Source of the DNA: Saccharicrinis sp963675435
Lineage (GTDB): Bacteria > Bacteroidota > Bacteroidia > Bacteroidales > Marinilabiliaceae
Length of the DNA: 64,000 bases
Direction: 5' to 3'
NCBI GenBank assembly: GCA_963675435.1
Contig: OY776216.1
Span: 3,906,001 to 3,970,000, forward strand
Position 1 is the stretch's first letter; each line of letters opens with the position of its first letter. The position numbers and the translations under genes were made by a program. This document shows positions 36,067-45,099 of this stretch, piece by piece. The notes below the pieces were generated by a model, which searched no databases, was not told where the DNA came from, and was given only the letters and a program-made list of their open reading frames with translations.

Positions 36067-36300
36067 GTGTTTAAATTTTCTTTCATATGTCACATGGAAC
36101 TCACAAGAAATTTTAATCATCACTCTGTGTGTAATTTTTAAGATTAAAATTTACATGTTCGTTTCATATTCTCTAATTTGTTTTCCACGCCCAATGGAAC
36201 ACTCAAATAAATTTGGTTTACCAAATCTTCCTGTTCGTTTCATTCTTTTCTTTACCAATTCAAAAGCACGAATTATATCAATACATAAAGCATTAATACT

Positions 36301-37560
36301 TTATACATTTCGTTTTAATCCTGATCTGAAAAATGCATAAGAACCTATTATTACAAAACATATTAATGGTAACACGTATGAGATTTCTACTCCTGCAGAA
36401 TCAATTAAAGCACCTTGCAATGGTGTAATTAAAGCACCACCTAAAATAGCCATAATCAATCCGGAAGATCCAACTTTGGTCTCCTCATCATTTAAACCAT
36501 CACTACCCATTCCAAAAATTGTAGGAAACATTAAAGACATGAAAACAGAAATTCCTATTAAAGAATAAACTCCAATTATTCCACCAATAAAAATTACGCT
36601 AAATGATAATACAACAGCTGCAATTGATGCTATTAACAACAAGGTATGATCTTTTACTTTTTTCATAAGAGCAGTAAATATCCAACGAGATATACCAAAT
36701 AGAATTAAAGCTACTGTATGATATTGAAGTGCTACTTCAGGTGTTACATCTAATTGTTCCGGTATATAAAAGTTTGTATAAGTCCAAACTGCAATTTGTG
36801 CACCGACATAAAAGAATTGAGCTGTTACGGCAAATACATAATTTTTCTTTTTGAATAATGTTTTAAATGTATGGAAGATATGAACACTTTCATGATCATC
36901 TGAAACTATTGGCATTTTGGTTACTGCTATTAAAATCCAAACAATAGCAAGCATTCCTGCAACTGATAAATATGGGAAGATTACAATATTTAAAGTTTCA
37001 TTAATTTGTTCAGAAGCTATAACAATATTACCATTACCATCCAAGGGCATTTTTGCCATAATCAATATCTGACATAAAAAGATACCAATTACCGATCCAA
37101 TCGGATTAAATGATTGAGCAAAATTTAACCTCCGAGTTGCTGTTTCTGGTGATCCTAATACTAGAATATAAGGATTTGCATTAGTTTCCAGAATTCCTAA
37201 ACCGCAAGCTAAAACATAATACGAAATACAAAAGAATAAGAACTCTTGTATAAGCATGGATGGATATAACATGAAACATCCTAAAGCATAGATTCCTAAT
37301 CCAACCAATACTCCAGTCTTGTATGAATATTTGCGAGATATGGCAGCTCCTGGAATAGCCATACTGAAATAACCAAAATAAAAAGCAAACTGAATTAATG
37401 AAGCTTGAAATGTAGTAAGTTGCCCAAATACGGCCTTAAAAACACGAACAAGTGGATCTGTTAGGTTATTGGCAATACCCCACCACATAAAACAACTTGA
37501 CAATAAAACAAAAGCAAGGATATACTTTTTATCCAATAATTTTGCACTCTGATTTTTCAT
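36301..37560 (-). CDS. fucP: FucP-like L-fucose:H+ symporter (MFS)
   Basis: This 419-aa major facilitator protein has twelve hydrophobic segments. The FucP family signature is clear: GIANNLTDPLVRVFKAVFG, QFAFYFGYFSMAIPGAAISRKYSYKTGV, LETNANPYILVLG and RRLNFAQSFNPIGS. It should import L-fucose across the inner membrane. It follows the lacI-type gene by 33 bp and begins the structural part of the operon. Confidence 0.92.
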   Translation of the reverse strand: MKNQSAKLLDKKYILAFVLLSSCFMWWGIANNLTDPLVRVFKAVFGQLTTFQASLIQFAFYFGYFSMAIPGAAISRKYSYKTGVLVGLGIYALGCFMLYPSMLIQEFLFFCISYYVLACGLGILETNANPYILVLGSPETATRRLNFAQSFNPIGSVIGIFLCQILIMAKMPLDGNGNIVIASEQINETLNIVIFPYLSVAGMLAIVWILIAVTKMPIVSDDHESVHIFHTFKTLFKKKNYVFAVTAQFFYVGAQIAVWTYTNFYIPEQLDVTPEVALQYHTVALILFGISRWIFTALMKKVKDHTLLLIASIAAVVLSFSVIFIGGIIGVYSLIGISVFMSLMFPTIFGMGSDGLNDEETKVGSSGLIMAILGGALITPLQGALIDSAGVEISYVLPLICFVIIGSYAFFRSGLKRNV

Positions 37561-37593
37561 AAGATTTTTTTAAAAAACTGATATACTATTTAT

Positions 37594-38595
37594 TTACACT
37601 GATTTTCTAATTATTAATTCGGGTTGAATAGATTTTGTAATATCGATAATTTCACTCTTTGTACATTGAATCAACAGATCAAAGGCACTTTTTGCCATCT
37701 CATTAATAGGCTGACTCATTATCGTTTGAGCTGGTTCTAACAATGCGCTAAAAGGATCGTTTGCAATGGCTATGATTGCTAAATTATCTGGAACAATTAT
37801 ATTTTGATTTCTGCAAAACATATTAACTCCTGCAGAAAGAGTGAAAGAATCGCATAAAACAGCATCAGGTTTTTCATCTTCGTATAAAAGTTTTTGAATA
37901 GCGTCAAAACCATCACTAATTTCAAACTCTTTAGGGATAACTACATTATTTGCATATTCAACTACATTGTCATTTAAGGCATTCTGATAACCTTTATTTC
38001 GTTCATTAAAAACACTGATATGCAGTGGTCCGGTTAAATGAGCTATTTTTTTAAATCCTTTGTTTATTAAAAGGTTTACGCAATCATAAGCTGCTTTAAA
38101 GTTATCTGTAGTCACTTTAGGAGCATTAATATCTATTGGAACTCGATCAAAAAACACTACTGGAATTCCAAATTCAATTAAATCTTTAAAATGATCTGTA
38201 TTTTTTGTTGTTAGAGATAAAGAAGCAATAACACCGGCCACCCTGTTTTGCATAATTGTTTTTACTGCATCCATTTCATATTCGTAATTTTCACGAGTTT
38301 GAAACATTGAAACAATAAAATTATTTTTTGCAGCTAAATCCGTTATTACACTAACAAAATTTGCAAACGTATAATGACTAATATTTGGAACAATTACAGC
38401 AATTTCATTTGAATGTGTATTTCTTAAATTTACAGCACTCTGATTAAGCTTATACCCCTTACTTTTTGCATAACTTACAATTTTAGCTTTAGTAGATTGA
38501 CTAATACGAGAATCATTACGTAAAGCTCTTGAAACCGTAGCATGATGAATTCCTAACTCATTTGCAATATCTTTTATAGTAACCTTCTTTTTCAT
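37594..38595 (-). CDS. LacI-family transcriptional regulator of the fucose operon
   Basis: Start set at ATG 38595 (MKKKVTIKDIANELGIHHATVSRALRNDSRISQSTKAKI); seven upstream in-frame residues do not fit the family. The HTH is followed by a periplasmic-binding-protein-like effector domain with the usual VIVPNISHYTFANFVSVI and VVFFDRVPI segments. It is the first gene of the operon and has a palindromic operator 95 bp upstream, so it probably represses its own operon until an L-fucose-derived effector binds. Confidence 0.92.
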   Translation of the reverse strand: MKKKVTIKDIANELGIHHATVSRALRNDSRISQSTKAKIVSYAKSKGYKLNQSAVNLRNTHSNEIAVIVPNISHYTFANFVSVITDLAAKNNFIVSMFQTRENYEYEMDAVKTIMQNRVAGVIASLSLTTKNTDHFKDLIEFGIPVVFFDRVPIDINAPKVTTDNFKAAYDCVNLLINKGFKKIAHLTGPLHISVFNERNKGYQNALNDNVVEYANNVVIPKEFEISDGFDAIQKLLYEDEKPDAVLCDSFTLSAGVNMFCRNQNIIVPDNLAIIAIANDPFSALLEPAQTIMSQPINEMAKSAFDLLIQCTKSEIIDITKSIQPELIIRKSV

Positions 38596-38689
38596 ATGAT
38601 TATAATCACAACCCAATTCATATTATTTTCAAACACTTATAATCAATAAAAAGAATCAAAATTTTGATAATGACTCTTTTAATTATTCA

Positions 38690-38709
38690 TGCACACGTGT
38701 GCAAATATA
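38690..38709 (-). promoter_or_regulatory. LacI-type operator overlapping the -7 box of the fucose operon
   Basis: TGCACACGTGTGCA (38690-38703) is a perfect 14-bp palindrome. On the minus strand, TATATTTG (complement of 38702-38709) matches TAnnTTTG and overlaps the palindrome by two bases. The operator would therefore cover the transcription start, as expected for simple repression. Confidence 0.75.
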
Positions 38710-38882
38710 ATTTTAATTTGTCTAAGAGAAAATTCTGACACTAATTAAATTATGCCTGAAGTGTTTAAAATGTTTTAAAATGAGGACTAATGAAACTGAG
38801 TTACGGATTGGGAGTAATACCTTTTTTAAGAATTATATTGCTGTATTTTGCTGTATCCCTTTTCATAACAACAGCCAAAGAA

Positions 38883-39613
38883 ATGTCCGCTCATTATGAA
38901 GCCTGGCAACATGCGACATGCCACAAAAAAAATATTGTAAAGAGTATGGGTTAGCTTATTCTACATTTCAGGTTTGGGGCAAAAGGAACAAAGCAAGAAA
39001 AATTAAATCTTAAGCCAAGCCTGGTTTTATTCCAGTAACAATAAAATCCGTTTCAGAACCTGATCAATTGCATGGCACATACACACCGGTATGTGGAGAA
39101 AGCCTTACCGTATGATAAAATACAAGCAGAATATGCAATGGCCATGTTTCAAAAACTTTATTTTTTAGAGCGAGAAGCCCGGGAACAGTGCATGACTCCT
39201 GAAGAACGTCGCGCCTTTAGGCTCGATGAATCGTTGCCACTGGTGAACGAGCTAGGTAAATGGATGGTGAAAACTCATAAATCCACAAATCCCAAATCTC
39301 CATTAGGCACAGCTGCTGCATAATGCATCGAGCGTTGGGACAATTTACTGGCTTACCTTAATGATGGCAATCTGGAAATAGATAACAACCTTGCAGAAAA
39401 TAAGATACGTCCAATCACGCTTGGATGAAAAAATTACTTATTTGCAGGATCGAATCGGGGTGCAGAACATGCTGCCATGTTTTATTCGTTCTTTGCCACA
39501 TGTAAAAAAAACAATGTAGCCCGTTCCAATGGTTGAAGAAAGTGCTTGAAGTAATCCCAACCTACAAAGTAAACAAACTTGTCGACCTTTTACCTCAGAA
39601 TTTAAAACTGTAA
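38883..39613 (+). pseudogene. IS66-family element relic
   Basis: Several frames must be joined. An orfA-like fragment (YCKEYGLAYSTFQVWGKRNK) is followed by the C-terminal DDE transposase (YVEKALPYDKIQAEYAMAMFQKLYFLEREAREQ, then ERWDNLLAYLNDGNLEIDNN and LAENKIRPITLG). The latter is broken by stops at TAA (39321) and TGA (39426) and a frameshift near 39518, then ends NPFQWLKKVLEVIPTYKVNK. The middle of the element is deleted. It is dead DNA between the fucose operon and the sensing/secretion module. Confidence 0.88.
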
Positions 39614-39921
39614 CTCCCCTACGATAAGCAAATATCACACATCTAATTCAATTATTTATGCCCTACTAGGTAGGACTCACACAAAGGATTAGGACAATAA
39701 TAAAAGTGTGTTTCTTATGTGATTCTTTTTATTCCTTTCCTTATGATATTTTTATGAAAAAATAAAACTGATTAGTTATATAACATTGAAAATGTCAGTT
39801 ATTGATTATTACAATTTACTCAATTAATAAATAACGATTAACTCTAATTTATTAACAACTGGTATTTTATATCTTAAATAAAAATACACATTGCCTTAAA
39901 ATATAATATCTAATCCAATAT
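39614..39921. other. Intergenic stretch with no gene seen
   Basis: These 308 AT-rich bp separate the IS66 relic from the end of the hybrid kinase gene. No ORF, convincing terminator or repeat was found. Confidence 0.6.
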
Positions 39922-42540
39922 TTACCTTATATGTTTTATAAAATCACAGATTAACTCTAAATTGCTATCAATAGCCTCAAAATCGTAATGCTTATAACTT
40001 GTAATCAAGTTAGTTGATATTTCTTTTAAATAATTGACATTATTATCGTTTGCTATTTTTTCGAGTAAAACTGTAAGATGTCTTATCTTATCTGAAGAAT
40101 GTAACTCTTTTATTTCTGCAATTAAAGGTAAAATGCTTCCCAATAAATCATTTACTAGTTGATCTCTGGAATTATCATCAATTTCAATGTTTGATAATGT
40201 AGTCTTTTTTCTTAAGCTATTTACCTTTTTATAATTAAGATACCATGTTAAAACAACTAACAACTCTTTAATATCAATAGGCTTTTTAAGTAAGCCACTA
40301 AAATACTCCTTTGATTCCGCTAATAATTCTTTATTATCACTAGCCGTAATGGCTATAATTGGTATTTTAGAATATTCACTATTAGTCTTAATAATTTTAG
40401 CAGACGCAATACCATTTAAAATTGGCATTTTTAAATCCATTAATATAATATCTGGGGTAAAGTATTTTAAAATAGCAATAGCATTCTCACCATTAACTGC
40501 TTCCTTAACTTCAAGTTTATATGGTTCTAATATATTCCTGATCAACCTTCTATCCATCTCCAAATCATCAACAACCAAAACTCTTGAAGAATTAAATTCT
40601 ACAGAATTTGGTAAGAGAAGAACTTCTTTTGGTAAAGAAATGTTCTGCTCCAATATTTGTAGATGTGGAATTTTAATTGTAAAAGTACTACCACTTCCCA
40701 ATGTACTATCTAGTAAAATAACTCCATTCATCAGATTAACTAAGCGCTTTACAATAGATAACCCAAGCCCTGTACTCTCAAAATTTCTATTATGCAATGT
40801 ATTGTCTTGCTTATAATCTTCAAATATATCTTTTCTTTGATCTTCACTGATTCCGATTCCCGAATCAGATACTTTAATAACTAAATCACCTTGGTTGTCG
40901 CTAAGGTTTTCAAAGAAATATCTAACCTGTATATATCCTTTTTGTGTAAATTTAACCGCATTGCTTAAAAGGTTTATTAAAACTTGCTTTAGCCTTAACT
41001 TATCAATCAAAACCAACTCTGGAATACTACTATTTTCAAAAATATGAAAGGCCAATCCTTTTTTCTCTGCTTGTAAATTAAATACTTTGCATATTTCAAA
41101 AATTTCTGTAGATAAAGCAACTTCCTCTAAAAACAAATCAAATTTATTTGCTTCCAACTTCGACAAGTCAAGCACATTATTGATCAGATTCAATAAAGTT
41201 CTACTACTATTTACAATTGGATTAACATATCCATTTAGGATATCATCACTTACCTTATTAATTAATAATTCAGAAAAACCAATAATCGCATTTAATGGAG
41301 TTCTTATTTCATGACTCATATTTGCAAAAAACGCTGATTTTGCTTTATTTAAGGTTTCTGCCCTTTCTTTTGCTTGTAATAATTCTAGTTCTGAAAGTTT
41401 AATATTTGTAATATCATAGCAATTACAAATATATCCGGCATTCTTATTATCCAGCACAAAGTTTCCTATACAAACTTCAATATACCTTCCATCTACTAAT
41501 TGAAATTCTTTAACATATCTATTCTGAGCCCCCCGCTTAAATTCCTCAATGACTTCAATAAAACTAAAATTATTTATGGTATTCCACTTGATTAAATCAT
41601 CAATCTGATATCCACTAACAAAATTATCTATTTTAAGAATTTTTAAAATAGATTTTATATTACTATTATGTAAAACAACATTATATTTATTATCAACTAC
41701 TACAAACCCTGATGAACTGGATTCAATGGCAGCAAGAAGAAGAGATCTTTCCTTTAAAATCTCCATTTCTTTATTTTTATCATCTGTTATATCCTGAAAA
41801 TATCCAACTAATGCCACCGGTTTACCTTCCAAATCCCAATCCGAAATAATAGCAGTATTTAACAACCATTTAATTTTTGTTTCAAAGACATTAATCCTAA
41901 ACTTTGAAGAATAAACACTTGAATTACCATTTATAAAATCATTAAACTCATTAATCACTCTTTCCCGATCTTCAGGAAATGGCAGTTGATATAGCCATTC
42001 TAAATCATAATTAACAGTTTGCAAATTTTCAACAAGAGACTTTATTATGGGATCTATTTGAAATTTTTTAATCGCTAAATCATATTTCCATATAGCTATT
42101 TTACCATTTTTTGTAGCCATCGAAAAGATATAATCACGATCAATAGAACTACTACCTAAAGTAAAACTATTATTAATATTTTCTATCGTTACTAAATACC
42201 CTTCAAGTGCTAATCTTCGGTCTGATGTTGCATTTATATTGAGTTTGATTGTTTTTTCAAATCCTTGTTGTGAAATTAAAATATATCTTTGATTTAAAAC
42301 ATCTGATCCTAATTGATGAGCAGCAATTAATGATGAAATATTAATATTATCACCTGAATTTACGTCATATATAAACAAAACGTCTTCTACTGGGTCACCA
42401 ATAATCTCCCCCTTGGATACACCCACTAATTTTTCAAACTCTTTATTTATTGTTACTATCTTACCTTTTTTATCAAAAAATATAAATCCTAAATCAACTT
42501 TATCAAAAATTTCAAAATAGTGATCTATATTATCTTTCAT
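39922..42540 (-). CDS. Hybrid sensor histidine kinase with several PAS domains (872 aa)
   Basis: Domains in order: PAS (FEIFDKVDLGFIFFDKKGKIVTINKEFEKLVG), further PAS/PAC segments with IAIWKYDL and DWDLEGKPVALVGYFQDITDDKNKE, and a PAS with SSSGFVVVDNKYNVVLHN. Then HisKA with H410 in NMSHEIRTPLNAIIGF, HATPase with NLLSNAVKFTQKGY, DSGIGIS and STGLGLSIV, a REC domain with phospho-Asp about residue 702 (DIILMDLKMP), and a C-terminal helical, Hpt-like region. No membrane helix is seen, so it is cytoplasmic. It is the last gene of the minus-strand operon with the PKD protein and response regulator. Confidence 0.92.
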   Translation of the reverse strand: MKDNIDHYFEIFDKVDLGFIFFDKKGKIVTINKEFEKLVGVSKGEIIGDPVEDVLFIYDVNSGDNINISSLIAAHQLGSDVLNQRYILISQQGFEKTIKLNINATSDRRLALEGYLVTIENINNSFTLGSSSIDRDYIFSMATKNGKIAIWKYDLAIKKFQIDPIIKSLVENLQTVNYDLEWLYQLPFPEDRERVINEFNDFINGNSSVYSSKFRINVFETKIKWLLNTAIISDWDLEGKPVALVGYFQDITDDKNKEMEILKERSLLLAAIESSSSGFVVVDNKYNVVLHNSNIKSILKILKIDNFVSGYQIDDLIKWNTINNFSFIEVIEEFKRGAQNRYVKEFQLVDGRYIEVCIGNFVLDNKNAGYICNCYDITNIKLSELELLQAKERAETLNKAKSAFFANMSHEIRTPLNAIIGFSELLINKVSDDILNGYVNPIVNSSRTLLNLINNVLDLSKLEANKFDLFLEEVALSTEIFEICKVFNLQAEKKGLAFHIFENSSIPELVLIDKLRLKQVLINLLSNAVKFTQKGYIQVRYFFENLSDNQGDLVIKVSDSGIGISEDQRKDIFEDYKQDNTLHNRNFESTGLGLSIVKRLVNLMNGVILLDSTLGSGSTFTIKIPHLQILEQNISLPKEVLLLPNSVEFNSSRVLVVDDLEMDRRLIRNILEPYKLEVKEAVNGENAIAILKYFTPDIILMDLKMPILNGIASAKIIKTNSEYSKIPIIAITASDNKELLAESKEYFSGLLKKPIDIKELLVVLTWYLNYKKVNSLRKKTTLSNIEIDDNSRDQLVNDLLGSILPLIAEIKELHSSDKIRHLTVLLEKIANDNNVNYLKEISTNLITSYKHYDFEAIDSNLELICDFIKHIR

Positions 42541-42558
42541 ACATCATATATTCAAAAA

Positions 42559-42981
42559 TTACTTTTTATATGCGATTCGAAAACCACCACATTCATATAG
42601 ATTATTACTTTTCCAGTTGGGAGCAAAAACTTGTATAATAATTTTTTGAGTAAACTCAACTTTAATGATTTTACTATCACATAATACTTCACTGGCATTA
42701 TCATACAAAACAGTTTCTTTTTCAGGATCTATTAGTCTAAACTGCAGATCTCCAACTTTACTCTTTGCACATATTGAAAAAAAATACTCTCTGCCACCAT
42801 AAGCTGTTAAAACAAATCTTACATTTTTACCTTTTCGAATCTTAAATGATCTTGACGATGAGCTTTCTACAAATCCAATAGGTACTGAGGTGCATTTTTT
42901 ATAGTATGAGTTACAATTTTGACTAATTAGAGGAATAGATATTAATAATAAGAGGACGATAAAATAGAGTTTCTTTTTCAT
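42559..42981 (-). CDS. Small secreted protein, paralogue of 55630-56139 (140 aa)
   Basis: A signal peptide (MKKKLYFIVLLLLISIPLIS) precedes a beta-rich domain with Cys residues and the motif LIDPEKETVLYDN. The plus-strand gene at 55630 has the matching pattern (LIDPETNYVFWDN) and a similar order of strands. The family is not recognised. It probably acts in the periplasm, as a partner of the lipoprotein or kinase encoded beside it. Confidence 0.7.
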   Translation of the reverse strand: MKKKLYFIVLLLLISIPLISQNCNSYYKKCTSVPIGFVESSSSRSFKIRKGKNVRFVLTAYGGREYFFSICAKSKVGDLQFRLIDPEKETVLYDNASEVLCDSKIIKVEFTQKIIIQVFAPNWKSNNLYECGGFRIAYKK

Positions 42982-42989
42982 AAAATCAT

Positions 42990-43883
42990 CTATATTGAAT
43001 TAAGTAGAAAAACTCTTAAATCATGAATATTATCAAGAAATATAAAATAGTCTTCTTCTTTAATATCATAATCATTTTTACCCTTAATAACTACTTTTCC
43101 ATCACTATCAATTTCAACTTCCTTCTTTGAATTCATAACTTTCAAATTTTCGAAAGATTTCTCAACTACTTTTAAGTTATGATATAGTTGTTCAAAAAAG
43201 GGTTCATCGGTATACTCATTAACCAAACTTATAATATCTTTATAAAGCAATTGTTGTTCTGCTATTTTATTTACTGATTCCTTTTGCTTTTCAAAATCAG
43301 ATTGAATATATGAAGATAAATATAAGCTTTCAACAATTGTGCCTACAGACAATAAAGTCAGGGTACGTCCTTCATCAAATTCTTGCAAATAATTAATAAC
43401 CCCATCATATAGTTCTCTTGAAATAACATAAAGAGAATCTGGATATGAAGTAGAGTACATTATTTTACTATATTGCTCATTTGAAATGTCTGGGTGAAGT
43501 CCTATATCTTTAATTAGTCTGTCAACTTTACCAAAATAATTCCCCATTAAATCACTACGTTTATAAACACTCAAATATGCCATATCCGCAAAATAAAGTC
43601 CCAACAAAATAGTTTTATTATCTTTTAATTCTTTAGTAGGTTCTAATTCTGTTCCAATTAATAGTTTACTTGAAAATCGAATCTGATTATTTGTAACATA
43701 ATCTATCACTTCTTCCGGTGATGGTAAAGCATAAAACACTTTACTAGTTGAATTGATAATATTTAAAGAATCATATACTGCACCTTCTATTACTGACTCT
43801 GATTTTTTTTGTGAATAAGAACAACTGATTAGTGTACTCATCAACATAATAATAAGCACTATTACATTACTTAACTTCTTCAT
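42990..43883 (-). CDS. Putative lipoprotein of the sensing/secretion operon (297 aa)
   Basis: A lipoprotein signal is visible (MKKLSNVIVLIIMLMSTLISCSY, lipobox LISC). The mature part is mainly helical, with YALPSPEEVIDYVTNNQ, LLIGTELEPTKELKDNKTILLGLYFADMAY and a C-terminal acidic segment. No known domain was identified. The pattern ALPSPxE is seen in uncharacterised Bacteroidota lipoproteins next to signalling genes, which is weak evidence. It lies 8 bp from the small secreted gene. Confidence 0.7.
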   Translation of the reverse strand: MKKLSNVIVLIIMLMSTLISCSYSQKKSESVIEGAVYDSLNIINSTSKVFYALPSPEEVIDYVTNNQIRFSSKLLIGTELEPTKELKDNKTILLGLYFADMAYLSVYKRSDLMGNYFGKVDRLIKDIGLHPDISNEQYSKIMYSTSYPDSLYVISRELYDGVINYLQEFDEGRTLTLLSVGTIVESLYLSSYIQSDFEKQKESVNKIAEQQLLYKDIISLVNEYTDEPFFEQLYHNLKVVEKSFENLKVMNSKKEVEIDSDGKVVIKGKNDYDIKEEDYFIFLDNIHDLRVFLLNSI

Positions 43884-43993
43884 AATTTTTAGGTATTGAT
43901 ATTAATTCAATTAATATACATTTTTTAACTGAACTTGAAACATAAAATGCAACATTATTGTTATTAACATATTTTTTACATGATACTTAGCTA

Positions 43994-45088
43994 TCAAACA
44001 GGAAAAACCCATCTTAATTCAGACATTTCTGCATCTTTACTATTTAATTCAAACTTTCCATCCAAATGCTCCATAACAAGCTCATTATAACTAATAAACA
44101 AACTTAAATACTCATGATGTTCTTTACAGTTGTTAAATGATGCCTCAATTTTTAATTCTACTATACTTTCGCTTTTGTCGGCATTAATTATTACTACTGA
44201 TTTATGTTCTAATATATCTATTAATGCTTCCAAAATGCCAGATACACTATCAAATACAATTTTATTATTTATAGAAACTTCTATATGACTACTCAATTTA
44301 ATTATGAGCTCAATATTCTTGTTTACTAATAATTCCTCCTTATTAATAATAATATGATCAATTAATCCATTTAAGTTTACTTTACTGATTTGAATATCCT
44401 CGCCTTTATTTAGTTGCGATATTTCATTAGTTAATTGAGTCAGATAATTTATTCGTTCAAGAGGTATATCTAATTGAAGAATAGAATTATAAAGCTTCTG
44501 AGATTCCGCTAATGATTTGATCCTGTTTAATATCTTGTGAATATCTTCAATAGGCTTAGAAATATTATCGCCAATAAATTCAATAAACTTATTTTTAATA
44601 AAGGATATATTAACTAACTTTTGGTTTAATACATTTAATTCCTGAGTTTTTTTATTGACAGTTTGATTAAGTGTGTCATTATTTTGCAAAAGAATTTCCC
44701 GATGTTTCTTTAATTCTATGTGTGTTGCAACACGAGCCAAAAGTTCTATTGAATCAAAAGGTTTCGAAACATAATCCTGACCTCCTATTTTCAAACCTGT
44801 TGCAACAGATTCCACATCATTTTTTGCTGATAAAAATATAATAGAAACAATATCATAACTAGGAATCTCTCGAATCTGTCTACAAGCTTCAAATCCATCA
44901 ACTTCAGGCATCATTATATCTAATATAACTAAATCAAACGATTCATTTTTACACCATTTTAATGCCTCAAATCCTCCTAAGGCAACTTCAACTATATAAT
45001 TATTATCATTTAACAAATTGGCTATTACCTGAATGTTTTTAGGATTATCATCAACAACAAGTACTCTCCCTTTTTTGTCTTCTCTCAT
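43994..45088 (-). CDS. Response regulator fused to a degenerate kinase-like body (364 aa)
   Basis: The REC domain is complete: VLVVDDNPKN, phospho-Asp D57 in LVILDIMMPEVDGFE, and the FLSAK and SKPF motifs. A coiled coil (KKHREILLQNNDTLNQTVNKKTQELNVLNQK) leads to a HisKA/HATPase-like body. The catalytic histidine is missing (FIGDNISKPIEDI in place of MSHELRTPL) and the N and G boxes are not recognisable. It probably works as a phospho-receiver scaffold rather than a kinase. It lies 11 bp after the PKD protein gene. Confidence 0.8.
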   Translation of the reverse strand: MREDKKGRVLVVDDNPKNIQVIANLLNDNNYIVEVALGGFEALKWCKNESFDLVILDIMMPEVDGFEACRQIREIPSYDIVSIIFLSAKNDVESVATGLKIGGQDYVSKPFDSIELLARVATHIELKKHREILLQNNDTLNQTVNKKTQELNVLNQKLVNISFIKNKFIEFIGDNISKPIEDIHKILNRIKSLAESQKLYNSILQLDIPLERINYLTQLTNEISQLNKGEDIQISKVNLNGLIDHIIINKEELLVNKNIELIIKLSSHIEVSINNKIVFDSVSGILEALIDILEHKSVVIINADKSESIVELKIEASFNNCKEHHEYLSLFISYNELVMEHLDGKFELNSKDAEMSELRWVFPV

Positions 45089-45099
45089 TTTATATAAAT

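Noticed and set aside
36124..36300. Short minus-strand frame (FELVKKRMKRTGRFGKPNLFE) between fucP and the aldo/keto reductase gene
   Set aside because: No start codon gives a reasonable length and no family is recognised; may be a remnant, so not called.
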